Shown piece after piece: positions 13,142-20,061 of a stretch of DNA of 20,061 nucleotides. Numbering within the stretch: position 1 is the stretch's first letter; the number at the start of each line of letters is the position of its first letter. Below the pieces are notes generated by a model. The model searched no databases, was not told the DNA's origin, and saw only the letters and a program-made list of their open reading frames with translations. Location of the stretch: the NCBI GenBank assembly GCA_030684415.1, contig JAUXNL010000453.1, forward strand, positions 1-20,061, given 5' to 3'. The position numbers and the translations under genes are program-made. This stretch comes from Moraxellaceae bacterium. GTDB lineage: Bacteria; Pseudomonadota; Gammaproteobacteria; Pseudomonadales; Moraxellaceae.

Positions 13142-15814
13142 TCAGGCTTTTGGCGCATAGGGCTTTTCAGGATTGATGCCGAAGCGGCGAATCGCGTCTT
13201 CGACCACGCTGCGGCCGATTTCGCCGTCATCGGCCAGCGCATTGAGCGCGGCGATGGCCACGAAGTAGCGGTTCACCTCGAAATGCTGGCGCAGTTTTTC
13301 ACGCGAATCGGAACGGCCGAAACCGTCCGTGCCCAGCGTGTAATACGTGCGACCCGGCAGGAAAGCTCGAATCTGCTCCGAATGGATTTTCATGTAATCC
13401 GTGGCGGCGATAATCGGGCCTTTCGTGGCGCGCAACTGTTGCGTGACCCAGGGCACTTTTGGCTCATCCAGCGGATGCAGCATGTTCCAGCGCTGTGCTT
13501 CGAGTGCCTCTTTGCGCAGCTCGTTCAGGCTGGTGGCGCTCCACACATTGGCGCGGATGCCGAACACTTCCTGCAACAACTCGGCAGCCGCCTCGACCTC
13601 CAGCAGAATGCTGCCGGAACCAATGAGCTGCACGATTTTTGAAGTAGCTGCCGGCGCTTCTTTCAGCAGATACAGACCGCGCACGATGCCTTGCTCAACG
13701 CCTGCCGGCATGGCCGGCTGCACGTAGTTCTCGTTCATCGTGGTGATGTAATAGAAAACGCTTTCTTTGTCGCGGTACATGCGCCGCAGGCCGTCATTGA
13801 CGATCACCGCCACTTCATAGCCGTAAGCCGGATCATAGGACACGCAGTTGGGCACGGTACTGGCCAGGACATGCGAATGGCCATCTTCATGCTGCAAGCC
13901 TTCGCCATTCAGCGTGGTGCGCCCCGAAGTGGCGCCAATCAGGAAGCCACGCGCACGCGAATCGCCGGCGGCCCACGCCAGATCGCCGATACGCTGGAAG
14001 CCGAACATGGAGTAGAAAATGAAGAAAGGAATCATCGGCTGGTTGTGCATGCTGTACGCCGTGCCCGCCGCGATCCAGGCACTCATGGCGCCGGCCTCAT
14101 TGATGCCTTCTTCGAGAATCTGCCCTTTCACGTCTTCGCGGTAATACATGATCTGCGCTTTGTCTTCCGGCTCGTAAAGCTGGCCGACATTCGAGTAAAT
14201 CCCCAGTTGCCGGAACATGCCCTCCATACCGAAAGTACGCGCCTCATCGGGCACGATGGGCACGATGCGCTCACCAAAATTCTGCACCTTCACCAACGCG
14301 TTCAGGCAGCGCACAAAGGCCATGGTGGTGGAAATCGGCTTGTCGGAGCCTTCCAGCACTTGCGCAAACGCGCCGAGCTCGGGAATGTCGAGCGCAACCG
14401 TATCGCGGCGTCGCGCCGGCAGATAGCCGCCGAGCTGCATGCGGCGCTCGCGCAGATAACGGATTTCCGGTGAATCTTCGGGGGGCCGGAAAAAGGGCAC
14501 TCGCGCCAGCTCTTCATCGGAGAACGGCAGACCGAACTGGTCGCGGAAACCTTTGAGCGATTCCATGTCCAGCTTCTTGAGCTGGTGCGATTTGTTGGCG
14601 GCCTCAGCAGCGCCGGTGCCATAACCCTTGACGGTCTTCGCCAGAATCACGGTCGGCTGGCCGGTGTGATTGACCGCCGAATGATAGGCCGCAAACACTT
14701 TGTAGGGGTCGTGGCCGCCACGGTTGAGCGCGTAGATGTCTTCGTCCGACAGATGCTCGACCAGCTTTTTCAGCTCGGGGTATTTCCCGAAGAAATGCTC
14801 GCGGGTATAGGCGCCACCATGGTTCTTGAAAGCCTGGTATTCGCCGTCGACACACTCTTCCATGCGCTTGCGCAGAACGCCTTTTTCATCGCGATCCAGG
14901 AGCGGGTCCCACTTGCGCCCCCACACTACCTTGATGACATTCCAGCCGGCACCGCGGAAGACCGACTCCAACTCCTGGATGATCTTGCCGTTGCCGCGTA
15001 CTGGCCCATCGAGGCGCTGCAGGTTGCAATTGATGACAAAAATGAGGTTATCGAGCTTTTCACGGCCAGCCAGTGAAATCGCACCGAGGGACTCCGGCTC
15101 GTCCATCTCGCCGTCACCCAGGAATGCCCACACCTTGCGGGTTTCATTCTTGATCAGGCCACGATTGGCCAGGTACTTCATGAAGTGCGCCTGGTAAATC
15201 GCCATGATGGGGCCGAGGCCCATCGACACCGTGGGGAACTGCCAGTAATCCGGCATCAGCCAAGGGTGCGGATAGCTGGACAGGCCTTTGCCATCCACCT
15301 CACGCCGGAAGTTTTCCAGCTGTGCCTCATCAATACGCCCCTCAAGAAAGGAACGCGCGTAGATGCCAGGAGCGGAGTGGCCCTGGTAATAGATGAGGTC
15401 GCCGCCAAAGGTGTCGTTCTGTGCCCGGAAGAAATGATTGAAGCCCACGTCGTAGAGCATGGCGCTGGAGGCAAACGTGGCGATATGGCCACCCAACTCA
15501 TCATCGTTGTCATTGGCACGCATCACCATGGCCAGCGCATTCCAGCGAATCAGGGAGCGCAGGCGACGCTCGACGAACATATCACCCGGCATGGGCGGTT
15601 CGTCGCGGACTTCGATGGAGTTGATATACGGGGTATTCAGGCGGGACAGGTTGACGCCGCGGCGCCGGGCTGTTTCGGTGAGCTTTTCCAGCAGGTAGCG
15701 GGCTCGCTCACTGCCTTCTTTCTCCACCACGGAAGCGAAGGCCTCCAGCCATTCCCGGGTCTCTTCCGGGTCCTGATCATCAAAAAAGCGCTCAAGGGGA
15801 ATATCGAGGGACAT
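13142..15814 (-). CDS. aceE: Pyruvate dehydrogenase E1 component (homodimeric type)
   Basis: Thiamine-diphosphate enzyme that decarboxylates pyruvate and acetylates the lipoyl groups of AceF. 890 residues, like E. coli AceE (887). It runs colinear with the E. coli protein: ELGGHIATFASSA, FNHFFRAQN, QFPTVSMGLGPI, the thiamine-diphosphate motif GDGEMDEPES ending in NCNLQRLDGP, DEARTFGMEGMFRQ, EDGHSHVLASTVPNC and the C-terminal LGTDGFGRSDSREKLR. I chose the ATG at 15814 (MSLDIPLERFF), with AAGGA seven bases upstream; the in-frame ATG at 15835 adds seven residues but lacks an obvious ribosome site. No PdhR-like regulator gene is adjacent. Confidence 0.98.
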   Translation of the reverse strand: MSLDIPLERFFDDQDPEETREWLEAFASVVEKEGSERARYLLEKLTETARRRGVNLSRLNTPYINSIEVRDEPPMPGDMFVERRLRSLIRWNALAMVMRANDNDDELGGHIATFASSAMLYDVGFNHFFRAQNDTFGGDLIYYQGHSAPGIYARSFLEGRIDEAQLENFRREVDGKGLSSYPHPWLMPDYWQFPTVSMGLGPIMAIYQAHFMKYLANRGLIKNETRKVWAFLGDGEMDEPESLGAISLAGREKLDNLIFVINCNLQRLDGPVRGNGKIIQELESVFRGAGWNVIKVVWGRKWDPLLDRDEKGVLRKRMEECVDGEYQAFKNHGGAYTREHFFGKYPELKKLVEHLSDEDIYALNRGGHDPYKVFAAYHSAVNHTGQPTVILAKTVKGYGTGAAEAANKSHQLKKLDMESLKGFRDQFGLPFSDEELARVPFFRPPEDSPEIRYLRERRMQLGGYLPARRRDTVALDIPELGAFAQVLEGSDKPISTTMAFVRCLNALVKVQNFGERIVPIVPDEARTFGMEGMFRQLGIYSNVGQLYEPEDKAQIMYYREDVKGQILEEGINEAGAMSAWIAAGTAYSMHNQPMIPFFIFYSMFGFQRIGDLAWAAGDSRARGFLIGATSGRTTLNGEGLQHEDGHSHVLASTVPNCVSYDPAYGYEVAVIVNDGLRRMYRDKESVFYYITTMNENYVQPAMPAGVEQGIVRGLYLLKEAPAATSKIVQLIGSGSILLEVEAAAELLQEVFGIRANVWSATSLNELRKEALEAQRWNMLHPLDEPKVPWVTQQLRATKGPIIAATDYMKIHSEQIRAFLPGRTYYTLGTDGFGRSDSREKLRQHFEVNRYFVAIAALNALADDGEIGRSVVEDAIRRFGINPEKPYAPKA

Positions 15815-15891
15815 GGGGTTTCCTTGTCGGGGCAACGCGAAGGCGTTGTGAGCCTCCGCAGGACGATGTGGTGACCGGTAAGTCGGCCGCG

Positions 15892-15921
15892 ATTATGTCG
15901 GCCCTCCCGCCAGATTGTCTA
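15892..15921 (-). promoter_or_regulatory. aceE promoter
   Basis: On the minus strand, TAGACA (15921-15916) and CATAAT (15897-15892) are 18 bases apart, each a 5/6 match to the sigma-70 hexamers. The start would be near 15885, about 70 bases before the aceE ATG. It begins 9 bases past the stop of the upstream binding-protein gene, so aceEF has its own promoter although read-through is possible. I find no clear PdhR box. Confidence 0.65.
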
Positions 15922-15929
15922 CAAAAACC

Positions 15930-16853
15930 CTAGCGCGCTTTCAGGCGCTTGTCAGTGCGCTTGTCAGAGACCGCCTCCCCTGAGCGGATACGCCACTGCG
16001 CCAACTGCGCGCAGAGCGGCTCGGCCGCCTGCAAAAGTCCGGGACCGGGACGCGCCAGACGCGGATCATCAACCGCCAGCCATTGCTGTTTCTGTACCGC
16101 CGTGAGCCGGGGGAAGCGCGACCAGCGGGCACGAACGGCGCTGGTGCTGTTTTTTCCATGAATCAGCACATCCGGATTGGCTTGCACGACAAACTCAGGG
16201 TTGACCATGGGAGCCGCCACCGGGCCGGGCGGCAAAATATTGTCGGCACCGCACAGCGCCAACGCCTGACTGAGCAGGTGATCCCCTTGCAGGCTGTAGA
16301 GTGGCTGCGACCAGACTTCGTAGAAATAGCGCAGGCGCGGCGCTGGCCTCTTGCCGTATGCCGCCAGGCGCTGCAGTTGCTGCTCGGCGGCGAGGGCGGC
16401 CAGCTCTGCGCCCGCCTCTTGCCCTGTCAACTCGCCCAGCACGCGCAACTGCCGCGGCAAGTCGGTCAACGCACGCGCTTGCAGCGTGTAGACGGGCAAA
16501 CCAAGGCGGCTCAGCCGGGCCTGCTGGGTCGCTGGCGTGCCATCACCCCAGACCACGACCAGATCCGGGCGCAGCGCCAGCAGGCGCTCTTCATTGAGGG
16601 CAAAGGCATCGGCCACCACGGGGTAGCCGGAAAGGCTGCGAGCATGGGCGCCACGGGTTTCGTGATCATCGACCACCGCCACAATCTGCTGGCCGGCGCC
16701 GATGGACTGCAACATGTCGGTGGCATGGGGTGCCAACACCACCATACGTTGCACTGGCAAACTGAGTGCAAGCCGATGGCCGATGTCGTCGGTCACCTCT
16801 GCTGCCATGCCAGAACCCGCCATGAGCATCAGTGCGAGCAAAAATGTGCGCAT
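15930..16853 (-). CDS. BtuF-like periplasmic binding protein (corrinoid or metal-chelate receptor)
   Basis: 307 residues. Residues 1-18 (MRTFLLALMLMAGSGMAA) look like a Sec signal peptide. The body has the helical-backbone receptor pattern of BtuF and ferric-siderophore receptors: LPVQRMVVLAPHATDMLQSI, AFALNEERLLALRPDLVVVWG near the middle, and YFYEVWSQPLYSLQGD followed by CGADNI, the BtuF-type second-lobe signature. The likely role is periplasmic capture of vitamin B12 or a related chelate for an ABC importer, but no btuC, btuD or btuB is in the window. The start ATG at 16853 shares one base with the ampE stop (TGATG). The C-terminal tail is basic and contains a DKRTDKR duplication. Confidence 0.82.
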   Translation of the reverse strand: MRTFLLALMLMAGSGMAAEVTDDIGHRLALSLPVQRMVVLAPHATDMLQSIGAGQQIVAVVDDHETRGAHARSLSGYPVVADAFALNEERLLALRPDLVVVWGDGTPATQQARLSRLGLPVYTLQARALTDLPRQLRVLGELTGQEAGAELAALAAEQQLQRLAAYGKRPAPRLRYFYEVWSQPLYSLQGDHLLSQALALCGADNILPPGPVAAPMVNPEFVVQANPDVLIHGKNSTSAVRARWSRFPRLTAVQKQQWLAVDDPRLARPGPGLLQAAEPLCAQLAQWRIRSGEAVSDKRTDKRLKAR

Positions 16854-17671
16854 CAGAACCCGAACAGTGTGTGCAGGGCGAGCAGTACCACCCAGAGCAC
16901 CAACGTCCGCCGAAACAACGCAGACACGGACTCCAGCGCCAACAGCAACTCATCACGACCAGCACCGGCCTCCAGCCTCACCGGCTGAGCAGCGGTGGCC
17001 GCGTCTTCCAGCAGATCAAGAGCAGGGGCTTCTCGCTCAAACACCACACGCCGCCAGTGCTGCCAGGTTGCCGTGAAGTCGCCGGCCAAGGCAAAGCCCA
17101 GAGCCAGCACGCGCGCGGCGGGCCACTCCATCCAGTGCAAGCAGCGCGGCGCCGGACTGTCGGAGGGTAATTCATCGGCGCTGACCATCAGGCGCAGCAG
17201 GTAATAGACCAGTGCCGCCACCGGCCCCAGCAGAAGAAACCAGAACAACGGCGCAAACAATTCGCGGAATTGCTCCTCCGCCAACTCGCGCCGCACACGC
17301 ATCAGCTCGGCATCCAGAATGACTCCCGCCACCACAGCAGTCTCGGTTGTCGCCAAGCGGTTTTTGGCGCGTGCCATGACATCGGGCAAGGTGCGGTCAA
17401 ACAGAATGAGCGCCAACACGACGAGCCCCAGTGCAGCTTCCAGCAAATGCTGCCAGAGCCCGGAGACCACACCCATCAGCAAGGCGAGGACGAGAGCCGG
17501 CAACAACACGATCAGCATCAACACCAGCGGCGCAGCCCAGCCTTCACGCTGGCCTCGCTGCAGCCAGCCATCACGCCAGCGGCGCACGAGATGACCGATG
17601 GCGGCCGCTGGCTCTGCCAGATGCCCTTGCTGGCGTAGCAGCAATACCACCATCACGATCAGCAGCTTCAT
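16853..17671 (-). CDS. ampE: AmpE-like (AmpE/CobD-related) membrane protein
   Basis: 272 residues, inner membrane. Likely membrane segments: about 47-70, 76-91, 140-165 and the C-terminal end (VLWVVLLALHTLFGF), with a possible short one at the N-terminus. The segment ELFAPLFWFLLLGPVAALVYYLLR corresponds to the AmpE stretch in E. coli around YLAPLFWLIVGG. AmpE modulates beta-lactamase induction with AmpD, mechanism unclear; the family is distantly related to the cobalamin enzyme CobD/CbiB. Its ATG overlaps the ampD stop as ATGA, and its stop overlaps the start of the BtuF-like gene. The position beside ampD supports AmpE; the BtuF-like neighbour keeps a CobD-type role open. Confidence 0.83.
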   Translation of the reverse strand: MKLLIVMVVLLLRQQGHLAEPAAAIGHLVRRWRDGWLQRGQREGWAAPLVLMLIVLLPALVLALLMGVVSGLWQHLLEAALGLVVLALILFDRTLPDVMARAKNRLATTETAVVAGVILDAELMRVRRELAEEQFRELFAPLFWFLLLGPVAALVYYLLRLMVSADELPSDSPAPRCLHWMEWPAARVLALGFALAGDFTATWQHWRRVVFEREAPALDLLEDAATAAQPVRLEAGAGRDELLLALESVSALFRRTLVLWVVLLALHTLFGF

Positions 17672-18234
17672 TCGTCCTCCTTGTGGCGTAGCAGGGCTTG
17701 CAGTCGCCCCCAGTCAAACGCCGGCCCCGGATCAGTTTTCCGGCCGGGGGCAATGTCGCTGTGCCCGACGCAGGTGTTGCGGCAGGTGGGGTAATTCGCC
17801 TCCAGCACCAGTATCACGGCGGCAAGCTGCGCATACTGGGCATCGGTGTAGGCCAGATCATCCGTACCTTCGAGCTCGATACCTATCGAAAAATCATTGC
17901 AGTTGTCACGCCCAGCAAATTGCGACTGCCCGGCATGCCAGGCGCGGCGATGAAAGGGTACATACTGCACGATCTCGCCGTCACGGCGAATCAGCAAGTG
18001 TGACGATACGCGTAAATGCGCCACCTCTGCGAAATAGGGGTGCCCCTCGGGCGGCAACGTATTGGTGAAGAGAGCGTCAATCCAGGGCCCGCCAAACTCG
18101 CCGGGGGGCAAACTGATGCCGTGCACGACCAGAAGCGATACCGGCACACCGGCAGGACGCTCATTGTGGTTGGGAGATTGGCAGTGGCGCGCCGGCTCCA
18201 GCCAGTGCTCCGCCGAAACACGGAAAGGATTCAT
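17668..18234 (-). CDS. ampD: 1,6-anhydro-N-acetylmuramyl-L-alanine amidase AmpD
   Basis: Cytoplasmic zinc amidase that removes the peptide from 1,6-anhydroMurNAc-peptides during wall recycling, lowering the signal that activates AmpR-controlled beta-lactamase. 188 residues. All active-site residues are present, each shifted four from E. coli: zinc ligands His38 (LVVHGISLP), His158 and Asp168, with Glu120 (IGIELEGTDD) and Lys166 in GHSDIAPGRKTDPGPAFDWG. There is no signal peptide, which fits the cytoplasmic AmpD rather than envelope paralogues. The ATG at 18234 overlaps the DUF1631 stop as ATGA. Confidence 0.96.
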   Translation of the reverse strand: MNPFRVSAEHWLEPARHCQSPNHNERPAGVPVSLLVVHGISLPPGEFGGPWIDALFTNTLPPEGHPYFAEVAHLRVSSHLLIRRDGEIVQYVPFHRRAWHAGQSQFAGRDNCNDFSIGIELEGTDDLAYTDAQYAQLAAVILVLEANYPTCRNTCVGHSDIAPGRKTDPGPAFDWGRLQALLRHKEDE

Positions 18235-20061
18235 TGCCGGGCAGGAGCCTGCTTGCCGCTGAGATCGCGCAAATTGCCAATGACCGACTCCAGCGCGCGA
18301 TCAATGAACTCACTTTCCTCGACGACACGGGCACGGCCAAGACTCATGTCCTGCGCCAATTTCATGGCCGTCATTTCACCCACCTTGATGCCGCGGCGGT
18401 TGGCAAAAATCAGTTTGTCGACAGAGCGTATGCGCGCCACCAGCTTGTTGCGATCACGCTGCTCGGCATCACAGAACTCGACCCAACTGCCAACATTCAG
18501 TCGGCTGACAGTCAACACATGTTCGTTGTCGCCCGGCAGCAGATCTTCGGGGGGCGGCGGGACGGGCTCGGCCTGCGGCAGTACGACAGACTCCACTTTG
18601 GCATCGTCAGCACGCTGCATGTTTTCCGCCTGCACCTGACCCGGTGCCGATACCGGTGCGGTGCTGGCATCGACAATGGTGACAGTCCGCGCACTCTGGC
18701 CCTGCAAAAGACCAAGATGCACTTGCGCCAACTCTCGTAACAAGGTCTCGGTGTTGAGTGGGTCGTAATTAACGGCGGCCAAGCCCTTTTTCAGACTGTT
18801 CATGAGCTTGGGAGCGACATCGCGATGCCGCTTCTGCCATTCGTCTCCTGCCTGCGGAAGGACGCTCCAGATCACGGCATCCACCACCTTCACCGCCTGA
18901 CGCCACGCCTCAGACTCCGTCCCCTCTTTCAGGCAGTTGATGTAAAGCACATTGCGCCAGGCATCCTGCAACAGGCGCACAACAACGATCGGCAACTGTC
19001 GACCCGTCAGACGTCGGTTGAGTGTTTGCTGCACCATGGCACGTGCCAGCTCAGCCCGTGCACGCCCTTCTTCGGCTTCACGCGTACGGTTGTCTACTGC
19101 CTCTTCACGCCGCTGCTGGTGCTCGTGAAACGACGTGAACTCGTCCAGCAACTCATCAAAGAGGCCGATGTCGTCGATGAATTCATTGAGGATCCGGAAC
19201 ACCACTTCTTCAATCTTGGCATAGAGCGCATCACTGCCCTGCTCCTGACTGCTCCAGCCAATACCGGCTTTCGCAAGCGCATTCAGCAGGCGCCGCGCAG
19301 AGTGGCTTTCTGCGTTGAAAAAAGTCTTGTCGAGAATGGCGACCTTCAACAACGGAATCTGCAACCGACCGATCAGGGCCTTCATTGCCGTGGGCAGATC
19401 GTCGTCATCCAGAATGAAATCGAACAGCATGGACACCAGATTGATGATGTCTTCATCTGCCTGTTTGATAGCCTCTACCGTCTCTTCATCCGATCTCAGA
19501 TTGTCACGGATGGCACCACGCACTTCGCCGACCGTGGGTGTCGACGCATCCTCCGCCAGAGGTGTACGCGGCTGCATCTGCTGGATTCCCGACAGCAAGG
19601 CCAGCAACTCAGGGGTGGCAACTGTCTGCACTACGGCCGTCGGTGCGATGTGCTGCGGAGCAATGGGCACAGAAGCGACACTGCCACCAATCACCTGTGC
19701 CGGCAGCATGCCGATGCCACCACCGCCAACATAGTGTCCACCATGGTATTGGCCTCCCGGGAAAGGCTGGCCATTGCCACCTTGCGCTCCAGGTGGCAAT
19801 CCACCACCTCCAGGGCTTTGCTGTCCTGCACTTGCAGTGGCGCCTTGGGCGCCACCACCCATGGCACCCCGCCCCATGGCCAGCATTTCCTGCAAAAAGG
19901 AAAATGCTTCTTCTGTGTCAGCGTGCGGCTTGCGTGCAGCCCCATCAGCCTCGGCTCGTGCGGCGGCACGAGCGGAAGCCGACGGCTTCCCGCTTGAGCC
20001 AGAGAACGCCAGCTTCAATTCAGGCAAAACACCAGCCTCTATGAAAAGCTGATTGGCTTCG
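18231..20061 (-). CDS. DUF1631 family protein, N-terminus beyond right edge
   Basis: 609 residues are visible and the frame stays open to the window edge (EANQLFIEAGVLPELK is the first part seen), so the TTG at 20027 is not the real start. After about 60 residues comes a Gly/Gln/Pro-rich linker (roughly 19690-19875), then a long helical region with paired acidic stretches (LFDFILDDDDLPTAMKALIGRLQIPLLKVA) and a charged likely coiled coil (HEHQQRREEAVDNRTREAEEGRARAELAR). Near the C-terminus, VGSWVEFCDAEQRDRNKLVARI followed by KLIFANRRGIKVGEMT resembles the PilZ-like tail of DUF1631 proteins. No enzymatic function is established; database names such as thymidine phosphorylase are unsupported. 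It is translationally coupled to ampD. Confidence 0.82.
   Translation of the reverse strand, partial: EANQLFIEAGVLPELKLAFSGSSGKPSASARAAARAEADGAARKPHADTEEAFSFLQEMLAMGRGAMGGGAQGATASAGQQSPGGGGLPPGAQGGNGQPFPGGQYHGGHYVGGGGIGMLPAQVIGGSVASVPIAPQHIAPTAVVQTVATPELLALLSGIQQMQPRTPLAEDASTPTVGEVRGAIRDNLRSDEETVEAIKQADEDIINLVSMLFDFILDDDDLPTAMKALIGRLQIPLLKVAILDKTFFNAESHSARRLLNALAKAGIGWSSQEQGSDALYAKIEEVVFRILNEFIDDIGLFDELLDEFTSFHEHQQRREEAVDNRTREAEEGRARAELARAMVQQTLNRRLTGRQLPIVVVRLLQDAWRNVLYINCLKEGTESEAWRQAVKVVDAVIWSVLPQAGDEWQKRHRDVAPKLMNSLKKGLAAVNYDPLNTETLLRELAQVHLGLLQGQSARTVTIVDASTAPVSAPGQVQAENMQRADDAKVESVVLPQAEPVPPPPEDLLPGDNEHVLTVSRLNVGSWVEFCDAEQRDRNKLVARIRSVDKLIFANRRGIKVGEMTAMKLAQDMSLGRARVVEESEFIDRALESVIGNLRDLSGKQAPARQ

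Overview
The window looks like chromosomal housekeeping DNA from a high-GC gammaproteobacterium, possibly a Pseudomonadales-type organism. The evidence is gene content: a bioBFHCD biotin cluster divergent from comF, a 316-residue CorA of enterobacterial length, a homodimeric E. coli-type AceE with a two-lipoyl AceF, and an ampD-ampE pair. I cannot name the genus from sequence alone. I see no transposase, integrase, phage gene, CRISPR array, tRNA or rRNA.

Layout. Positions 1-732 (minus) hold the N-terminal third of an acyl-CoA dehydrogenase that runs off the left edge. Positions 733-1402 form a 670-base gap with no convincing gene but many inverted repeats. An MpaB/Lcp-type (DUF2236) haem oxygenase candidate follows at 1403-2650 (minus), with what looks like its own operator-controlled promoter at 2682-2710. 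The biotin genes occupy 2715-7384 (minus), transcribed bioB-bioF-bioH-bioC-bioD. They cover the BioC/BioH route to pimeloyl-ACP and every ring-assembly step except BioA, which is not in the window. A BirA-type operator and a good promoter lie between bioB and the divergent comF (7467-8183, plus). Also on the plus strand are corA (8423-9373), a small secreted, probable outer-membrane barrel protein (9612-10103) and an M14-like zinc carboxypeptidase (10228-11253). A strong terminator at 11421-11449 separates this block from the convergent aceE-aceF operon (11477-15814, minus). Upstream of aceE is a second minus-strand operon: a DUF1631 gene cut by the right edge, ampD, ampE and a BtuF-like periplasmic binding protein, all with overlapping start and stop codons.

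How it works together. The bio genes form one BirA-type regulated pathway unit. aceEF makes acetyl-CoA. ampD-ampE belongs to peptidoglycan recycling and beta-lactamase signalling. The least expected association is a BtuF-like receptor translationally coupled to an AmpE/CobD-family membrane protein.

I found no clearly novel multi-gene system. The best leads are regulatory: the BirA box running into the comF start codon, a palindrome in the promoter of the haem oxygenase gene, a palindrome upstream of the acyl-CoA dehydrogenase, and a short element shared by the 3' ends of two unrelated genes.
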